Origin: CAZXPG01 sp964643145
GTDB lineage: Bacteria > Pseudomonadota > Alphaproteobacteria > Rickettsiales > Arcanibacteraceae
Direction of reading: 5' to 3'
Length of the DNA stretch: 56,157 nt
Assembly: GCA_964643145.1 (NCBI GenBank)
Contig: CAZXPG010000004.1
Coordinates: 1-56,157 of the forward strand
The translations under genes and the position numbers were made by a program. Every line of letters starts with the position of its first letter. Position 1 is the stretch's first letter. Below are positions 34,149 through 43,425 of the stretch, piece after piece. The notes below the pieces were generated by a model, which ran no database searches, was not told the origin of the DNA, and saw only the letters and a program-made list of their open reading frames with translations.

Positions 34149-35516
34149 CTATTTTCTCCGTTTGCCAGCATAGGGATTTTCCCCCTTGCGTAGCACCATA
34201 CGAATGGCAACACCGGCTAAATCAAATTCACTGCACAGCGAATTATGCAGATAGCGCATATAGCTGGGGGGAATTTCATCTGGTCGCGTGGTAAATAGCA
34301 GGAATGTTGGTGGGCGGCCACGGCTCTGGGTGACATATTTAATCCGCACCCTTCTACCTGAGGAAGAGAGTGGTAGCGGATGGCTTTCGGTAGCATAATT
34401 CAGCCAGTTATTGAGCTTTGCCGTAGGGATATGGGTATTCCAACGGTCATAACTTGTAAGAGCGGCTTCAATCACCGTATTAATATTATCGCCTTTTAGT
34501 GCCGATAAACACACTAGCGGTACGCCTTTTAGCTGTGGCAGTGAATGTTCGATTTTATGGCGTATATCCTGCAATGCCTCCTGTTTATTGTGTACTAAGT
34601 CCCATTTATTCACCGCTAGCACCAGCGCACGCCCTTCCTCCACCACCATCCCAGCAATAGCAATATCCTGCCCCTCCAGCGGAATGGTGGCATCTACCAG
34701 TAGCACTGCCACATGCGCGTAGCGCACTGCCCGCATACTATCTTCAAAAGAGAGCTTCTCCAGTTTTGAAGTAATCTGGCTTTTTCGCCGCATTCCCGCC
34801 GTATCAATCAGCCGTATAGCGTGCCCTTCAAACTCCCAGTCAATAGCAATCGAATCCCGCGTCAGGCCTGCTTCTGGCCCCGTTAATACCCGCTCTTCCT
34901 GAAGTAGGTGGTTAAGTAGGGTCGATTTTCCGGCATTCGGCCTGCCAATAATGGCAATCTGAATATGTTTTCCGGCTTGCCCGCCTTCTTCCACATCAAA
35001 ATGCCGGTGCTCGGCTTCATATTGTTCTGCGTAGGGCGCGACAGCATCATATAAATCTGCCATACCTTCGCCATGTTCGGCGGAAATAGGTACAGGCTCA
35101 TCAAAGCCTAACCGGTAGCCTTCTGCAATCGTGCCGCTCCCATATTTCCCCTCGCATTTATTCACCACCAGCACCACGGGCTTGCCTTTTTTGCGCAGGT
35201 AATTGGCAAAATGCTGATCTGAAGGAAGAATACCTGCCCGCCCATCCACCAGCATCAGGATAAGATCCGCTTGTGTTACCGCCTTTTCTGTCTGGCTGCG
35301 CATCCGGCTTTCCATAGCATCGGGTGGTGCTTCCTCCAGCCCTGCCGTATCTACCACATTAAATTGCAGCGGGCCAATGCGGCCTTTGCCTTCTCTCCTA
35401 TCACGCGTCACGCCAGGCGTATCATCTACAATCGCATGTTTAGTGCCGGTCAGGCGGTTATAGAGGGTAGATTTTCCTACATTTGGCCGTCCGATGATTG
35501 CCAGGGTAAAGGTCAT
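34149..35516 (-). CDS. der: Ribosome biogenesis GTPase Der (EngA)
   Basis: A double GTPase needed for 50S assembly. G domain 1 has GRPNVGKST (8-16), DTAGLEE and NKCE. G domain 2 has GRPNAGKST (~191), DTAGMRRKSQ and NKWD. The C-terminal KH-like domain shows RIKYVTQSRGRPPTFLLF and SYMRYLHNSL, ending in NPYAGKRRK. 455 residues, complete. It lies 4 bases upstream of ccmA's start, so the two are cotranscribed. Confidence 0.98.
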   Translation of the reverse strand: MTFTLAIIGRPNVGKSTLYNRLTGTKHAIVDDTPGVTRDRREGKGRIGPLQFNVVDTAGLEEAPPDAMESRMRSQTEKAVTQADLILMLVDGRAGILPSDQHFANYLRKKGKPVVLVVNKCEGKYGSGTIAEGYRLGFDEPVPISAEHGEGMADLYDAVAPYAEQYEAEHRHFDVEEGGQAGKHIQIAIIGRPNAGKSTLLNHLLQEERVLTGPEAGLTRDSIAIDWEFEGHAIRLIDTAGMRRKSQITSKLEKLSFEDSMRAVRYAHVAVLLVDATIPLEGQDIAIAGMVVEEGRALVLAVNKWDLVHNKQEALQDIRHKIEHSLPQLKGVPLVCLSALKGDNINTVIEAALTSYDRWNTHIPTAKLNNWLNYATESHPLPLSSSGRRVRIKYVTQSRGRPPTFLLFTTRPDEIPPSYMRYLHNSLCSEFDLAGVAIRMVLRKGENPYAGKRRK

Positions 35517-35522
35517 AGTGTT

Positions 35523-35948
35523 TTAAGTGTTTAGTGATTTAATATAATGAAATGCGGCAATGCTAAAGCCTTGTGCGTGATAGAGCTTGTGTGCAGGTCT
35601 ATTTTCTATAAATGTATCCAAGAAAACATAATTGCATTCCAGCCGTATAGCTTCTTTTTCCAGAAAATCAAGCAGAATAGTGCCATAGCTGTTACCACGA
35701 TGGGCACTATCGACGATCAGGTCATCTATATAGAGATATTTACCGCTGGAAAGATGGGTAGCGGTATGAAAACCCGCTACCGCTATACAGTTCCCTTCGA
35801 TAAAAATACCAACTTGCCTATAGCCCATAGCCACCATGTCCTGTAGATAACGTGGGTAGATCTCTTCCGTAAGAGAGTCGTAGAGCTGCCGTAGTAGTGG
35901 AAAATTAGCCTGAAGTTGCGTAGGGCTGCATTCAATAGGTGCTATCAT
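35523..35948 (-). CDS. GNAT-family N-acetyltransferase
   Basis: 141 residues. The acetyl-CoA binding motif A is visible as YLYIDDLIVDSAHRGNSYGT (V-x-x-x-x-R-x-x-x-x-G variant), then ILLDFLEKEA. Motif B is the NYVFLDT and AHKLYHAQGF region. The substrate cannot be told. The start codon overlaps the stop of the permease gene by 1 base, so it is translationally coupled to it and precedes der by 6 bases. Confidence 0.85.
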   Translation of the reverse strand: MIAPIECSPTQLQANFPLLRQLYDSLTEEIYPRYLQDMVAMGYRQVGIFIEGNCIAVAGFHTATHLSSGKYLYIDDLIVDSAHRGNSYGTILLDFLEKEAIRLECNYVFLDTFIENRPAHKLYHAQGFSIAAFHYIKSLNT

Positions 35949-37390
35949 TATCCGGCATTAGCTCCTATGGTTGCTACTACTGATTCTGTTTCGTCATTGC
36001 TAGTGGTAGTTTTACCAAGAGGGCTTTTATGGTAACCATATAATCCATATACAGCCAGCCCGAGTGCTGTCCATATGGCAAAAACCAGCCCCGTCTCGTG
36101 CAGTAGGCTGATGAGTAGTGCCGAACAGGAAAGAATGGCCATTGGGGCAACGAACATCACCGCTGGGCAACGGAATGGCCGCTCAATATCAGGCCGTTTA
36201 ACGCGTAATATAATCACACCAAGTGATACGACGATAAAGGCAAATAATGTTCCCATACTGGTCATATGCCCCATCGTTTTAATCGGCGTAAAGCCAGAGA
36301 CTAATGCCACTGCCATTCCCACCAGTCCACAGCTTAAATAGGGAGTTTTCAGGCGTGGATGCAGGGTGCTGAAAAAATCAGGGATCATTTTATCCCGTGA
36401 CATCACAAAGAAAATACGGGATTGCCCATACATCAGCACCAATAACACCGTAGTCATTCCAGCAATAGCACCAGTTGCAACCAAAGCAGAACCAATGTTG
36501 CTACCATTGGCACGCAGGGCATAGGCCAGAGGTTCAGCGTTATTTAATTGGTCAAACGGTACAATGCCAGTCAGCATAGCAGCAACGGCAATATAAAGCG
36601 CGGTGCAAATTACCAGGCCACCGATAATGCCAATGGGCAAATCGCGGTTAGGATTTTTACATTCTTCCGCGGCGGTAGCAACCGCATCAAAGCCAACATA
36701 GGCAAAGAAAATAGTGGCAGCCCCAACCGCTACACCACCCCAGCCAAAGGGGAAGAAGTTACTCCAGTTGGCAGCAGCATCAAAATGGGGAGCAGCAACG
36801 GTTAAGAAAAGGAAGATTGCCCCTAATTTTACTCCCACCAGAATACGGTTGAGGATAACGCTTTTTTTGGTGCCCATCATCAACAAGAAACCAATGAATA
36901 ATGAGATACATATCGCAGGCAGGTTCATGATACCGCCTTCACTGGGTACTTTGGTGAGGGCATCAGGAAGCATAATCCCCCCCTCTTTTAATATTCCCAC
37001 CATATAGCCCGACCAACCAGCCGCCACCGTGGAAGCACCCACCGCATATTCAAGTATCAGGCCCCAGCCCACCATCCAGGCAACAATCTCGCCCATAGAA
37101 GCATAAGAATAAGTATAGGCACTGCCTGCAACCGGCACCATAGCCGCTAGTTCTGTATAGGCAAGCGCGGCAAACATACAGGCAATTCCGGCAAGCAGGT
37201 AAGAGAGGGTAATAGCAGGCCCAGCATGTTGAGCGGCTGCAATGCCTGTCAGCACAAAAATCCCTGTACCAATGGTGCAACCCACGCCAAGCAGCACCAA
37301 ATCAAGGGCACCTAGTGTTTTTTGCAGGCTGTGTTTTCTGGCACCCTCACGGATAGCGTCCAGACTCTTGGTTCGGAATAGTGTTTTCAT
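35948..37390 (-). CDS. APC-family (cationic) amino acid permease
   Basis: 480 residues, with about 12-14 membrane helices. The N-terminal motif LGALDLVLLGVGCTIGTGIFVLTG is shortened in many relatives but typical here (contains GCTIGTGIF). It also has ILEYAVGASTVAAGWSGY and FFAYVGFDAVATAAEE of the cationic amino acid transporter subfamily. The ATG at 37390 has a near-perfect ggagg upstream and is preferred over an in-frame start 52 codons earlier. The substrate is inferred only. Confidence 0.92.
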   Translation of the reverse strand: MKTLFRTKSLDAIREGARKHSLQKTLGALDLVLLGVGCTIGTGIFVLTGIAAAQHAGPAITLSYLLAGIACMFAALAYTELAAMVPVAGSAYTYSYASMGEIVAWMVGWGLILEYAVGASTVAAGWSGYMVGILKEGGIMLPDALTKVPSEGGIMNLPAICISLFIGFLLMMGTKKSVILNRILVGVKLGAIFLFLTVAAPHFDAAANWSNFFPFGWGGVAVGAATIFFAYVGFDAVATAAEECKNPNRDLPIGIIGGLVICTALYIAVAAMLTGIVPFDQLNNAEPLAYALRANGSNIGSALVATGAIAGMTTVLLVLMYGQSRIFFVMSRDKMIPDFFSTLHPRLKTPYLSCGLVGMAVALVSGFTPIKTMGHMTSMGTLFAFIVVSLGVIILRVKRPDIERPFRCPAVMFVAPMAILSCSALLISLLHETGLVFAIWTALGLAVYGLYGYHKSPLGKTTTSNDETESVVATIGANAG

Positions 37391-37411
37391 TAGGCTCCTC
37401 CTGAAATAGCA

Positions 37412-37433
37412 GGGGAGGAAAAGCTCCTCCCCC
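37412..37433 (-). terminator. hairpin between the DsbA-like and permease genes
   Basis: The stem ggggagg / cctcccc with an aaaagct-type loop lies downstream of the DsbA-like stop and just before the permease ribosome site. It may be an attenuating terminator. No strong T run is present. Confidence 0.4.
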
Positions 37434-37442
37434 TTTGGTTCA

Positions 37443-38249
37443 TTAGTTGGCTGAAGCTTTAGCCTTGGCTGCACGTGCTTCAGCAATTTTCTCACGGAAT
37501 GTAGCGAGATCGATGGAACCGGGGATGAGTTCCCCGTTAATGACAAAGGCCGGGGTTCCCCTTATGCCAATAAGGGTGGCCAATTCATGGTTCTTTTGGA
37601 TGGTTTCGGCGATAGAAGGTTTTTCCATTTCTTCCAGCAGCCTTGCTTTATCAATGCCAAGGGCGGTGGCTTTTTCAATAATGGCATCTTCATTATTTAA
37701 ATCAGGTGCGGCCATTAATATATCGTGAAGTTTGAGATATTTTTCTTTATCAATAGCATAGGTTGCCAGTGCCACCTCAGCAGCTTTCTGTGAGCCTGGG
37801 CCAAGGATAGGGAATTCACGCATCACAATAGCAATGTTTTTATCTTCGCTGAGCAGTTGGTTTAAGGTTGGCATCAACCGTTTACAATATCCACAGCGAT
37901 AATCAAAAAATTCAACAATTGTCACATCCCCGTTCGGGTTACCGGCTATTGGAAAAGAACTGCGGTCTTCCAGTTCACTCTTCTTGCTTTCTAGTAGCTT
38001 CTTGCTGTTTTCTTGATCTTCTTGGCTCTTGCGTTCCTGCATTGCCTGCACCGAGGCAATAATAGCTTCCGGGTTGTTGTTGATATAATCTTTGACAACA
38101 GCCTGCACATCGTCTTTCGACAGGGTAGGGGAAATGACAGCACTAGGCTGGCGGGAAAAAAGTATGTAGGCGATAATGGCAAGGAGTAATGCGATAATGG
38201 CAATAAGTGTCGTGTTTGAACTTGATTTCCTATACATAGGGCTATCCAT
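37443..38249 (-). CDS. DsbA-family thiol:disulfide oxidoreductase (Com1/ScsC-like), membrane anchored
   Basis: The N-terminal helix NTTLIAIIALLLAIIAYILF acts as signal anchor. A helical region follows (possible oligomerisation stalk, QERKSQEDQENSKKLLESKK), then the thioredoxin fold with CGYC (Cys119/Cys122 from this start) and the cis-Pro loop IRGTPAFVI. It would act in the periplasm on secreted proteins or c-type cytochrome partners. The start is uncertain: the ATGs at 38249 and 38237 are both possible and neither has a strong ribosome site. Confidence 0.9.
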   Translation of the reverse strand: MDSPMYRKSSSNTTLIAIIALLLAIIAYILFSRQPSAVISPTLSKDDVQAVVKDYINNNPEAIIASVQAMQERKSQEDQENSKKLLESKKSELEDRSSFPIAGNPNGDVTIVEFFDYRCGYCKRLMPTLNQLLSEDKNIAIVMREFPILGPGSQKAAEVALATYAIDKEKYLKLHDILMAAPDLNNEDAIIEKATALGIDKARLLEEMEKPSIAETIQKNHELATLIGIRGTPAFVINGELIPGSIDLATFREKIAEARAAKAKASAN

Positions 38250-38325
38250 AATAAAGATTAACATACCATGCATTATTAATGCTGGCATACCTTTTGTAAA
38301 TTACTTAAATCACATTGCGTGTCGG

Positions 38326-38877
38326 TTATTCTTTCCATTTGATCGAGCAACCCATGCTGGGGTGTTGGGTCGTGGGGCCTGTGCCCGTTGTGGCAATGCT
38401 GACCATTGCCTCAAAGAGTTCCCGTTTGGCATCAGGGATATCCTGCATCCGCGACGCATCAAGCCTCCCCCGGTATTGTAGCTCTAGATCTGCATTGAAA
38501 CCGAAAAAATCCGGTGTGCAGACGGCTCCATAGGCACGGGCAACTTCCTGTGTTTCATCGATTACATAAGGAAAAGGGAAGTGCCGTTCGCGGCTTAATT
38601 GCTGCATAGCCACAAAAGAATCGTCAGGGTACTGTAGCGTATCATTAGGCATAATGGCAAGTGTATTCATGCCATAAGGCTGTAATTCTTGTGCGTCACG
38701 GATAATTTTATCCAGTATTGCCCGCACAAAAGGGCAATGATTGCAGATGAAAGCAATCAGTAAGCCATTGCGTCCACAGGATTTTTCCAGCGTATAGATA
38801 GTGTTGTCAACGCCTTGCAGGGCAAAGGGGGTGGCCTTCCAGCCAAGCTGGGCTTCAGGCGTGGTAAGCGCTGCCAT
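38326..38877 (-). CDS. Thioredoxin-like (AhpC/TSA-related) protein
   Basis: 183 residues of the PRX-like family often annotated 'thioredoxin family protein'. The active-site region is AFICNHCPFVRA (Cys45, Cys48), followed by MPNDTLQYPDDS and YVIDETQEVARAYGAVCTPDFFGF, and the conserved ending GCSIKWK. It has no signal peptide and is probably cytoplasmic. Its start overlaps the upstream membrane-protein gene by 23 bases. Confidence 0.9.
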   Translation of the reverse strand: MAALTTPEAQLGWKATPFALQGVDNTIYTLEKSCGRNGLLIAFICNHCPFVRAILDKIIRDAQELQPYGMNTLAIMPNDTLQYPDDSFVAMQQLSRERHFPFPYVIDETQEVARAYGAVCTPDFFGFNADLELQYRGRLDASRMQDIPDAKRELFEAMVSIATTGTGPTTQHPSMGCSIKWKE

Positions 38878-39763
38878 GATAATGTTCCTTGTGTTTGTGG
38901 TGGATGCTATGTAACTGTGGCAGGAAAATCAGCCCGCCAAGGGATAAAACGGTGTTAATCGCAAAGTAAACCAGCGAGAAGGCTATACCAAAAGAAGGGT
39001 TAAGCTGCAAATGTTCAGCCCCGTAAAGGAAGGTGATTTCACGCAGGCCTACACCACCTATTGAAATAGGCAGTACGGAAACAATCGAGGAGATCATAAA
39101 TAATATCAGATAATGGAGTGTATTATCAATATGGCTCATATCCATTCCCATTCCAATAAACAACAATAATGCTGAGAGCAAACAACAGCCTTGGATAACG
39201 AAGGAATATTTAGCGGCCTCCAGTGCCACTTGTGGCTTTTCTTTCAGAAGCCAGCGTGCCGAAATGAAATATCCTGGAATAACCAGTAAGATACAGGCTA
39301 ATAATAGCCATAATGCATAAGGATATGCCATCAAACTTGGGCTAAAAAATGCTAACAGGAAGGTTAGAAGTAGGAGTAAGAACAAGCCGCTGGCGCGGTT
39401 AGAGAGCATTAAGCGGAAGGAGGTCATTTTAGGGAAATGTTCTAACTTGCTCATTGCCCAGATTTTATAACCATCCCCACCAATACCACCAGGAAGCAGC
39501 GTATTGAAAAACATACCAATATAATAGAGGGCAATGGCAAAATAACGTGAGCAGGGCTGTCCGGCCGATTCAAAATAATAGCGCATGCGGAAGGCACTAA
39601 CGATTTGTGCTGCATTTAACACCACAAAAGATAAGATAATATAAGGATATTCTACCCCCTGAATATGGGAGACAATCTGGTTGATATCAGCCTTTTGATA
39701 GACAATATAAAGCGCAGCAAATGCTAGTGTGCATTTGAGGAATACAGTGCAGTATTTTTTCAT
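38855..39763 (-). CDS. UPF0104 / lysylphosphatidylglycerol-synthase-TM-region family protein
   Basis: 302 residues with about eight membrane helices. The family's features are FFNTLLPGGIGGDGYKIWAM near residue 90-110, FRLMLSNRASGL, and SVLPISIGGVGLREITFL near the C-terminus. The family includes flippase-like AglD proteins; the lipid or sugar substrate is unknown here. The C-terminus ends in a His-rich tail. Confidence 0.88.
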   Translation of the reverse strand: MKKYCTVFLKCTLAFAALYIVYQKADINQIVSHIQGVEYPYIILSFVVLNAAQIVSAFRMRYYFESAGQPCSRYFAIALYYIGMFFNTLLPGGIGGDGYKIWAMSKLEHFPKMTSFRLMLSNRASGLFLLLLLTFLLAFFSPSLMAYPYALWLLLACILLVIPGYFISARWLLKEKPQVALEAAKYSFVIQGCCLLSALLLFIGMGMDMSHIDNTLHYLILFMISSIVSVLPISIGGVGLREITFLYGAEHLQLNPSFGIAFSLVYFAINTVLSLGGLIFLPQLHSIHHKHKEHYHGSAYHA

Positions 39764-39795
39764 CGAGCATCCCCGCTAAACTGGTAACGAAACCG

Positions 39796-40956
39796 TTAAA
39801 CCGCTCTCTTTGCAAGGCGCAGCACCGCATAGCCTGCAATGGCCGAAAGCAGTGAACCGGTGAGCACGCCCAGCTTGACATGGTTCATTACCCCATCATC
39901 ATGGAATGCCAGCGAGCCAATAAACAAGCTCATGGTAAAACCAATCCCTGCCAACAAGGACATGCCATAAAATTGCCACCAGTTGGTATGTTCTGGCAGG
40001 CCTGCCCATTTCAGTTTAGTAAACAAAAAACAAAACAGCAAGATACCTATCTGTTTCCCTATAAATAAGCCCAAGGTAATGCCAGCTGTCACCGGATGGA
40101 GCAGGTCTGCCAAGGTCAGGTTGGTAAATGCTACTCCAGCGTTCATGAAGCCAAAAAGTGGAATGATACTATAGGAAACCCAAGGGGCCAGCAGATGTTC
40201 CAGCCGTTTAAGGGGGGAGTGATGCGGTGGCAGGCGCAGTGGGATAGTGAAAGCCAGGATTACCCCGGCAATGGTAGGATGAATGCCAGAATGCAGCACA
40301 CAATACCACAGCAGGCCGCCAAGCAGCATATAAGGCACTAGTTGGCCTACACGCATCCGGTTGAGGATCACCAGCAGAATAGTAATAACTAGGCTGCCAC
40401 CAAGCATTGCCCAGGAAAGATGGGAAGCATAGAAGGCGGCAATAATGATGATAGCTCCCACATCATCAAAAATAGCCAGCGAGGTGAGGAATATTTTTAG
40501 TGCTAAGGGAACGCGTTTGCCCAGCAGTGAAAGCACGCCCAGCGAAAAGGCAATATCGGTGGCGGCAGGTACGGCCCATCCTCGCAAGTAGTCTGCCTGT
40601 TGCCAGGTAAAGGCTGCATAGATAAGGGAGGGGATCACCATACCGCCCACAGCACCCATCGCCGGAAGGATAACCTGTGAAGGTTTAGACAGTGCCCCTT
40701 CCAGCATTTCTTTTTTAAGTTCTAAGCCTACAACCAGGAAAAATAGTGCCATCAGCCCATCATTTACCACGAATAGCAGTGAGGCCGAGGCTTTATGGCC
40801 ATCGGCTTCAATAGACAAAGGAAAATGCAGAAACGCATCATAATAAGGGGCTAGGAACGAGTTTTTTGCTATCAGGGCAAGTACTGCCGCAGCCATTAAC
40901 AATATTCCAGCGGCGCAATCAGTTTGCAGGAACATTTTAAAATAACGTATTGGCAT
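39796..40956 (-). CDS. nhaA: Na+/H+ antiporter NhaA
   Basis: 386 residues, 11-12 membrane helices. Hallmarks are MALFFLVVGLELKKE, WAVPAATDIAFSLGVL, and LAIFDDVGAIIIIAAFY with the paired aspartates of the transport site; the last helix is intact (GIGFTMSLFIGSLAF). It controls pH and sodium. An aaggagg site lies upstream of the start at slightly long spacing. It is in the same direction as the UPF0104 gene, 32 bases apart. Confidence 0.97.
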   Translation of the reverse strand: MPIRYFKMFLQTDCAAGILLMAAAVLALIAKNSFLAPYYDAFLHFPLSIEADGHKASASLLFVVNDGLMALFFLVVGLELKKEMLEGALSKPSQVILPAMGAVGGMVIPSLIYAAFTWQQADYLRGWAVPAATDIAFSLGVLSLLGKRVPLALKIFLTSLAIFDDVGAIIIIAAFYASHLSWAMLGGSLVITILLVILNRMRVGQLVPYMLLGGLLWYCVLHSGIHPTIAGVILAFTIPLRLPPHHSPLKRLEHLLAPWVSYSIIPLFGFMNAGVAFTNLTLADLLHPVTAGITLGLFIGKQIGILLFCFLFTKLKWAGLPEHTNWWQFYGMSLLAGIGFTMSLFIGSLAFHDDGVMNHVKLGVLTGSLLSAIAGYAVLRLAKRAV

Positions 40957-41058
40957 GACCGCTTCTATCCTCCTTGATATGAAAAAACTTTACAAAAATA
41001 GGCTTAACCCTATAGTTTTATAGGGTCTGTGTCTAGTCTTTCTGTTTGCAATTGCATT

Positions 41059-42054
41059 ATGTGTTACCGTTTCATTCTTATATGCCTATTATTATGCGCT
41101 GTTTCGTGCAGTAGCCGCTCCCCTGATATTTCCATGCAGGAGCGGCGGCAGTTGCTTGCCCGTCTTGACCAGAAAATGGATGATAAAATAGGGGGGGATT
41201 ATGGTCAACTGGTGTTAAAGCTGGATTTACTGGGCTTGGCCAAAAAACCAGGGGGATGCCATGCCTCATCGCTTTATACGGCACTTGAGCAGGAGCCTAT
41301 GACACGGCAGCTATATATGCAGAAACTTAGTGAACTTGAAGAGGCTATCGATCGCATTTCCTCCCCAACGGCGATAGTGCAAGCGGAAATCTACCGCCAT
41401 GCCCAAGCTCGTATGCAGCAGGCGCAGTCTATTATGCGCCAGGTGCAGTTAAAGCCGGATGATTTTCATACCAGTATGAGAGGATCTGGAGGGCCAACAG
41501 GGGGGCCATTTGTTTCCGCCCAAACACAATCCTTCGGTGGGGATGAAAGTGATATTCTCAGTAGTTTTGCGCGTGTTTCTAATGAAGAGGCCCTTGCTGT
41601 GCAACTTCAGACGCTTAACCGTTTGCAGGCAGTCACGGGTGCATTGCCACTGTCTACCCCACTGCCTGATGCGGTGAAAACCAGTGGGTTCAGCATCAGG
41701 CGTGACCCGTTTAATGGTAGAACAGCTCGACATGAAGGGGTTGATCTGGTGGGGGAAGAAAACGCCAAGGTCTATAGTGCCGCTCCAGGTATTGTAAAAA
41801 TAGCATCGCGTTATGGCAGTTATGGCAATCTGGTAGAAATTGATCATGGCTTTGGCATTACCACCCGTTATGCCCATTTAAAAAAGATCATGGTGCGTAA
41901 AGGTGATGAGGTGGGTGTTGAGCAGTTGATTGGCATTCAAGGGGAGACGGGACGTGCTACTGGGCCACATCTGCATTACGAAGTGCGTGTTAATAATTAT
42001 CCACGTGACCCGGAAAGATTTATGCAGCTTGGTGGCCAGTGTGGGCCGGTATAA
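41059..42054 (+). CDS. M23 peptidase (LytM-like), probable lipoprotein
   Basis: About 331 residues from the ATG at 41059. The N-terminus (MCYRFILICLLLCAVSCSS) reads as a lipoprotein signal with Cys17 in an AVSC box. Residues ~30-180 are helical and coiled-coil-like (YMQKLSELEEAIDRI; MQQAQSIMRQVQLKPDD). The C-terminal LytM domain has HEGVDL (H-x-x-x-D), a central YAHL, and GPHLHYEVR (H-x-H), so the zinc site is complete. It is a peptidoglycan endopeptidase or an activator. It is divergent from nhaA. Confidence 0.9.
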   Translation: MCYRFILICLLLCAVSCSSRSPDISMQERRQLLARLDQKMDDKIGGDYGQLVLKLDLLGLAKKPGGCHASSLYTALEQEPMTRQLYMQKLSELEEAIDRISSPTAIVQAEIYRHAQARMQQAQSIMRQVQLKPDDFHTSMRGSGGPTGGPFVSAQTQSFGGDESDILSSFARVSNEEALAVQLQTLNRLQAVTGALPLSTPLPDAVKTSGFSIRRDPFNGRTARHEGVDLVGEENAKVYSAAPGIVKIASRYGSYGNLVEIDHGFGITTRYAHLKKIMVRKGDEVGVEQLIGIQGETGRATGPHLHYEVRVNNYPRDPERFMQLGGQCGPV

Positions 42055-42058
42055 CACT

Positions 42059-43414
42059 ATGGCCAAACCAACTACTAGTTTTATCTGCCAGTCCTGTGGT
42101 TCAGTCTATAAAAAATGGGCGGGAAAATGTGATGCTTGTGGTGCGTGGGATACGGTTCACGAAGAAGTCGCTGAGCAGGGCTATTCCAACATCACTACAT
42201 CAACCAGCAGAAAACTCAGCTTTGAACCGCTTTCTGGACAAGTGACAGAAACGGCGCGTGTGCCTACATCCATACAGGAACTTGACCGGGTGCTGGGCGG
42301 TGGGTTGGTCGAAGGTTCAGCAATTTTGCTTGGGGGAGATCCGGGGATTGGTAAATCCACCCTTCTGTTGCAGTTGGTTGCAACACTGGCAGCAAATGGC
42401 ATGGAGTGTGCCTATATCTCTGGGGAAGAATCTATCGAGCAAGTGCGGTTGCGCGCCAGGCGGCTGGGGGTGGGGGAGGCTGTTGTGCACATGCTTTCGG
42501 CGACTAACATTGGCGATATTGTGGCAACACTGGAATCAGTGCCTCAGTTAAAGCTGGTGGTGATTGATTCTATCCAGACCATGTTTGTGGAGAATTTTGC
42601 TTCTGCTCCTGGCACAGTATCGCAGGTGCGGGCGGCGGCGCACGAGCTGGTGACATTAGCCAAACAGCGCGGGGTGGTGATGCTGCTAGTGGGGCATGTC
42701 ACCAAAGACGGGCAGATTGCTGGGCCTAAAGTGCTGGAGCATATGGTGGATACAGTGCTCTATTTTGAAGGTGAGCGTGGTCATCATTTCCGTATTTTAA
42801 GGGCAGTGAAGAACCGTTTCGGCAGTGTGAATGAAATTGGCGTGTTTGAAATGCGCGATCGGGGGTTAGAAGAGGTGCGGAACCCTTCAGCCTTGTTTTT
42901 ATCACAACGGGAGAGGGGAATAAGCGGTACGGTGGTGTTTGCTGGGATGGAGGGGACGCGACCGGTGCTAGTGGAAATTCAAGCACTTGTTGCGCCAAGC
43001 CAGTTGCCACTGCCACGTCGGGCGGTGGTGGGGTGGGATGGAAACCGCTTGGCGATGATTATTGCGGTGCTTGCTGTGCGCTATGGGCTTGCACTTGCTG
43101 ATAAAGAAGTGTATCTGAATGTAGCAGGGGGTTTGCGCATTCTTGAGCCGGCAGCCGATCTGGCAGTGGCGGCAGCACTTATTTCCTCGGTAACAAACAC
43201 GCCATTGCCAGCGCAAAGTGTGGTGTTTGGCGAGATTGGGCTGTCAGGCGAGATACGGGCGGTTAGCCATGCCGATATCCGCTTGCGTGAAGCCTCGAAA
43301 CTTGGCTTTACCAGTGCTTTTGTTCCGGCGGAAATAGCGGCAAAGGGAATGGGATGTGCGCTGCATGAAGTGGGTCATATTCGTGCATTAAAAGAATTTT
43401 TCAAAAAAGGGTAG
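42059..43414 (+). CDS. radA: DNA repair protein RadA (Sms)
   Basis: A branch-migration helicase in recombination. 451 residues from the ATG at 42059. The zinc finger is C10-x2-C13...C24-x2-C27. Walker A is GGDPGIGKST (92-101). The RadA-specific motif KNRFGSVNEIGVFEM is present, and the C-terminal Lon-like domain carries VGWDGNRLAMIIAVL and GEIGLSGEIRAVSH. It starts 4 bases after the M23 stop and precedes cvpA by 11 bases, so these form one operon. Confidence 0.97.
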   Translation: MAKPTTSFICQSCGSVYKKWAGKCDACGAWDTVHEEVAEQGYSNITTSTSRKLSFEPLSGQVTETARVPTSIQELDRVLGGGLVEGSAILLGGDPGIGKSTLLLQLVATLAANGMECAYISGEESIEQVRLRARRLGVGEAVVHMLSATNIGDIVATLESVPQLKLVVIDSIQTMFVENFASAPGTVSQVRAAAHELVTLAKQRGVVMLLVGHVTKDGQIAGPKVLEHMVDTVLYFEGERGHHFRILRAVKNRFGSVNEIGVFEMRDRGLEEVRNPSALFLSQRERGISGTVVFAGMEGTRPVLVEIQALVAPSQLPLPRRAVVGWDGNRLAMIIAVLAVRYGLALADKEVYLNVAGGLRILEPAADLAVAAALISSVTNTPLPAQSVVFGEIGLSGEIRAVSHADIRLREASKLGFTSAFVPAEIAAKGMGCALHEVGHIRALKEFFKKG

Positions 43415-43425
43415 ATAGTTATCCC